Shown here: piece after piece, positions 53,848-54,947 of the stretch
Position numbering within the stretch: the stretch's first letter is position 1
How the letters are laid out: each line of letters starts with the position of its first letter
DNA from: Ruegeria haliotis
GTDB taxonomy: Bacteria > Pseudomonadota > Alphaproteobacteria > Rhodobacterales > Rhodobacteraceae
Reading direction: 5' to 3'
Length of the DNA stretch: 54,947 nt
Assembly: GCF_013377785.1 (NCBI RefSeq)
Contig: NZ_JABXWT010000003.1
Coordinates: 1 to 54,947, forward strand
Program-made: the position numbers and the translations under genes
The notes under the pieces: generated by a model
Told to the model about the DNA's origin: nothing
Database searches by the model: none
Seen by the model: only the letters and a program-made list of their open reading frames with translations

Positions 53848-54947
53848 TCAGTTCGAGTTCAGGCTTGAAGCAAGCGTATTTGCGGCATCGACGGCAGACA
53901 CCCGTGTCTGGGCCGCCTGCTCCCAATCGGCCAACGCGGCTTGCGCCGCTTCGGGCAAGGATTTGAGTTCGCTCAGCGCCTTGGACAAATCTCCGTCGGC
54001 CAGTGCAGCTTGCGCCCGCGACAGGACCGCATCGGGATCATCACCGTCCTGTGGCGTCACAGACCGTGCTCCGGTCTGACGTTGCAGAAAAGCAACCAGG
54101 CCCGTGCCCTTATCCGCATCCCGCGCTTCTGCCAGCGCCGACCGGGCTGCCGGCGCAAATGAGGCACGTAAAGCGGACAGTGTTTCAACACCTTTTTCGG
54201 CAGGCGTCGACAACGCGTCGGGCACATCAACCCCACCCGCTTTCAACTCGTCGACCAACTCATCATAGCGCTGACCCCCATCCAACTGACCATGCAGGCG
54301 AGAGAGGATAGCGGCGTTGGTGGCCGCACGCGCTTCGGCCGAGGCCTTCGCTTCTAACGCTTGCGCATCAGTAACCATCTTCTCTACTTCGCTGCGTTGT
54401 GCGGCCAGTGAATCCCGCAGCTTCTCCAGTTCTGCCTCAAAGGCCGCAGTTGCCTCGGGGGACACGTTTGCCTCGATTGGATTCTTCTCAAGCGCAGAGA
54501 GCCGGTCCGCCAGGGGCCCAATCTGATTGCTCAGGGTTTCCACACTGGTCTTCACCGCAGTCAGATCGGTTTCAACCGGCGTCAACTTGTCCGACAGCAC
54601 CTTGACCTGATCCGACAGATCTGAGGGAGCAGACGTATCCGCCAGAGTTTTCGACAATTTGGCAATCTGATCAGATTGATCCGCCAGCTTGGTTTCAAGC
54701 GCGGCAATTGCATCGGTTGGGTCGGTGCCTCCGGACGGGATCAGATCACCACGTCCGGCAACAAATCCAACTGCCGCAGCGATCACGCCACCGATCAGCG
54801 CGGGTACAAACCCGCCGCGCTTTTCCACAATGCGTTCGACGACTTTTTCCTCGGCCAGTTCTGGGACGGCTTCGGCTTCGGCTTCGGCTTCGGCTTCGGC
54901 TTCGGCTTCGGCTTCGGCTTCGGCTTCGGCTTCGGCTTCGGCTTCGG
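53848..54947 (-). CDS. Mic60/mitofilin-like membrane coiled-coil protein, partial (5' end outside window)
   Basis: The frame is open from the right window edge to the stop at 53848, so the start is missing. The visible part begins with a Glu-Ala repeat tract encoded by GAAGCC hexamers, then PELAEEKVVERIVEKRGG, one transmembrane segment (FVPALIGGVIAAAVGFVAGRG) and a long coiled coil (LADQSDQIAKLSKTL and following). The C-terminal domain resembles the mitofilin signature of alphaproteobacterial Mic60 proteins, which bend the inner membrane and lie beside hem genes. The GTG at 54828 is not the real start, because coding clearly continues upstream. Family assignment is moderate. Confidence 0.75.
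   Translation of the reverse strand, partial: EAEAEAEAEAEAEAEAEAEAEAEAEAVPELAEEKVVERIVEKRGGFVPALIGGVIAAAVGFVAGRGDLIPSGGTDPTDAIAALETKLADQSDQIAKLSKTLADTSAPSDLSDQVKVLSDKLTPVETDLTAVKTSVETLSNQIGPLADRLSALEKNPIEANVSPEATAAFEAELEKLRDSLAAQRSEVEKMVTDAQALEAKASAEARAATNAAILSRLHGQLDGGQRYDELVDELKAGGVDVPDALSTPAEKGVETLSALRASFAPAARSALAEARDADKGTGLVAFLQRQTGARSVTPQDGDDPDAVLSRAQAALADGDLSKALSELKSLPEAAQAALADWEQAAQTRVSAVDAANTLASSLNSN
54871..54947 (-). repeat. Tandem hexanucleotide repeat (GAAGCC)n in the Mic60-like gene
   Basis: At least twelve uninterrupted copies of the six-base unit (ttcggc on the plus strand) run to the window edge, so the array is longer than shown or was cut by assembly. It encodes alternating Glu-Ala residues in the protein N-terminal region before the membrane helix. 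As a multiple of three it changes length without frameshift. Confidence 0.95.

Overview
The window is a contiguous piece of an alphaproteobacterial chromosome, most likely a marine Rhodobacteraceae (Roseobacter group, Ruegeria-like) genome. This rests on the high-GC coding style, a form I aerobic CO dehydrogenase (cox) cluster, a TAXI-type TRAP transporter, an NDUFA9-like gene, and a HemY gene followed upstream by a Mic60-like gene. The species assignment is inference. There are no insertion sequences, phage genes, CRISPR arrays or rRNAs; one tRNA-Leu(CAG) is present.

Layout, left to right. (1) 340-6184: katG on the minus strand with its own terminator, a GMC oxidoreductase, an SDR/epimerase-like protein and a methyltransferase. 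(2) 6181-11154: a minus-strand operon, acyl-CoA dehydrogenase > ADP-forming acyl-CoA synthetase > CaiD-like dehydratase, translationally coupled and divergent from a GlxA/CdhR-type AraC regulator. It looks like a carnitine-type acyl-CoA pathway. (3) 11163-13011: a sterol-desaturase-family membrane protein and a class II aldolase. (4) 13128-17873: a LysR regulator, adenine deaminase and AMP nucleosidase (stop/start overlap), then an HU gene with a clear terminator. (5) 17997-26297: a divergent LysR regulator and a six-gene run comprising TAXI SBP, fused TRAP permease, DadA-like FAD oxidase, Asp/Glu racemase, TauE/SafE sulfite-exporter-like protein and a D-cysteine desulfhydrase/CuyA-family PLP lyase. 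Read together this suggests uptake and desulfonation of cysteate, possibly both enantiomers, with sulfite export. It is the best candidate for an undescribed system here. (6) 26408-31828: an unusually short BCCT-like transporter behind an AT-rich promoter with an overlapping inverted repeat, an EamA exporter, msrB-msrA and an orphan hydantoinase/oxoprolinase. (7) 31900-34474: queG, a glutathione S-transferase and mtgA, all minus strand. (8) 34731-41228: gltD > GFA-family protein > gltB with a strong terminator. (9) 41459-43542: uppP, an NDUFA9-like protein and tRNA-Leu. (10) 43730-52266: a complete minus-strand aerobic CO dehydrogenase cluster, coxC (MHYT-LytTR) > coxM > coxS > coxL > coxD > coxE > coxF(xdhC) > a 36-codon small ORF > coxG. 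CoxL has the form I AYRCSFR active-site loop. (11) 52350-54947: hemY and a partial Mic60-like gene that runs off the right edge inside a GAAGCC hexanucleotide repeat.

Small structures include a repeat seen twice (32931-33000 and 47180-47236). It combines a GC-rich hairpin with a conserved stretch around TATTTTTGGCCAG-ATGAAGA and lies directly before queG and coxD on the minus strand. Start codons were chosen from Shine-Dalgarno spacing where the longest frame looked too long. All functional calls come from motif recognition by eye; no database search was run.
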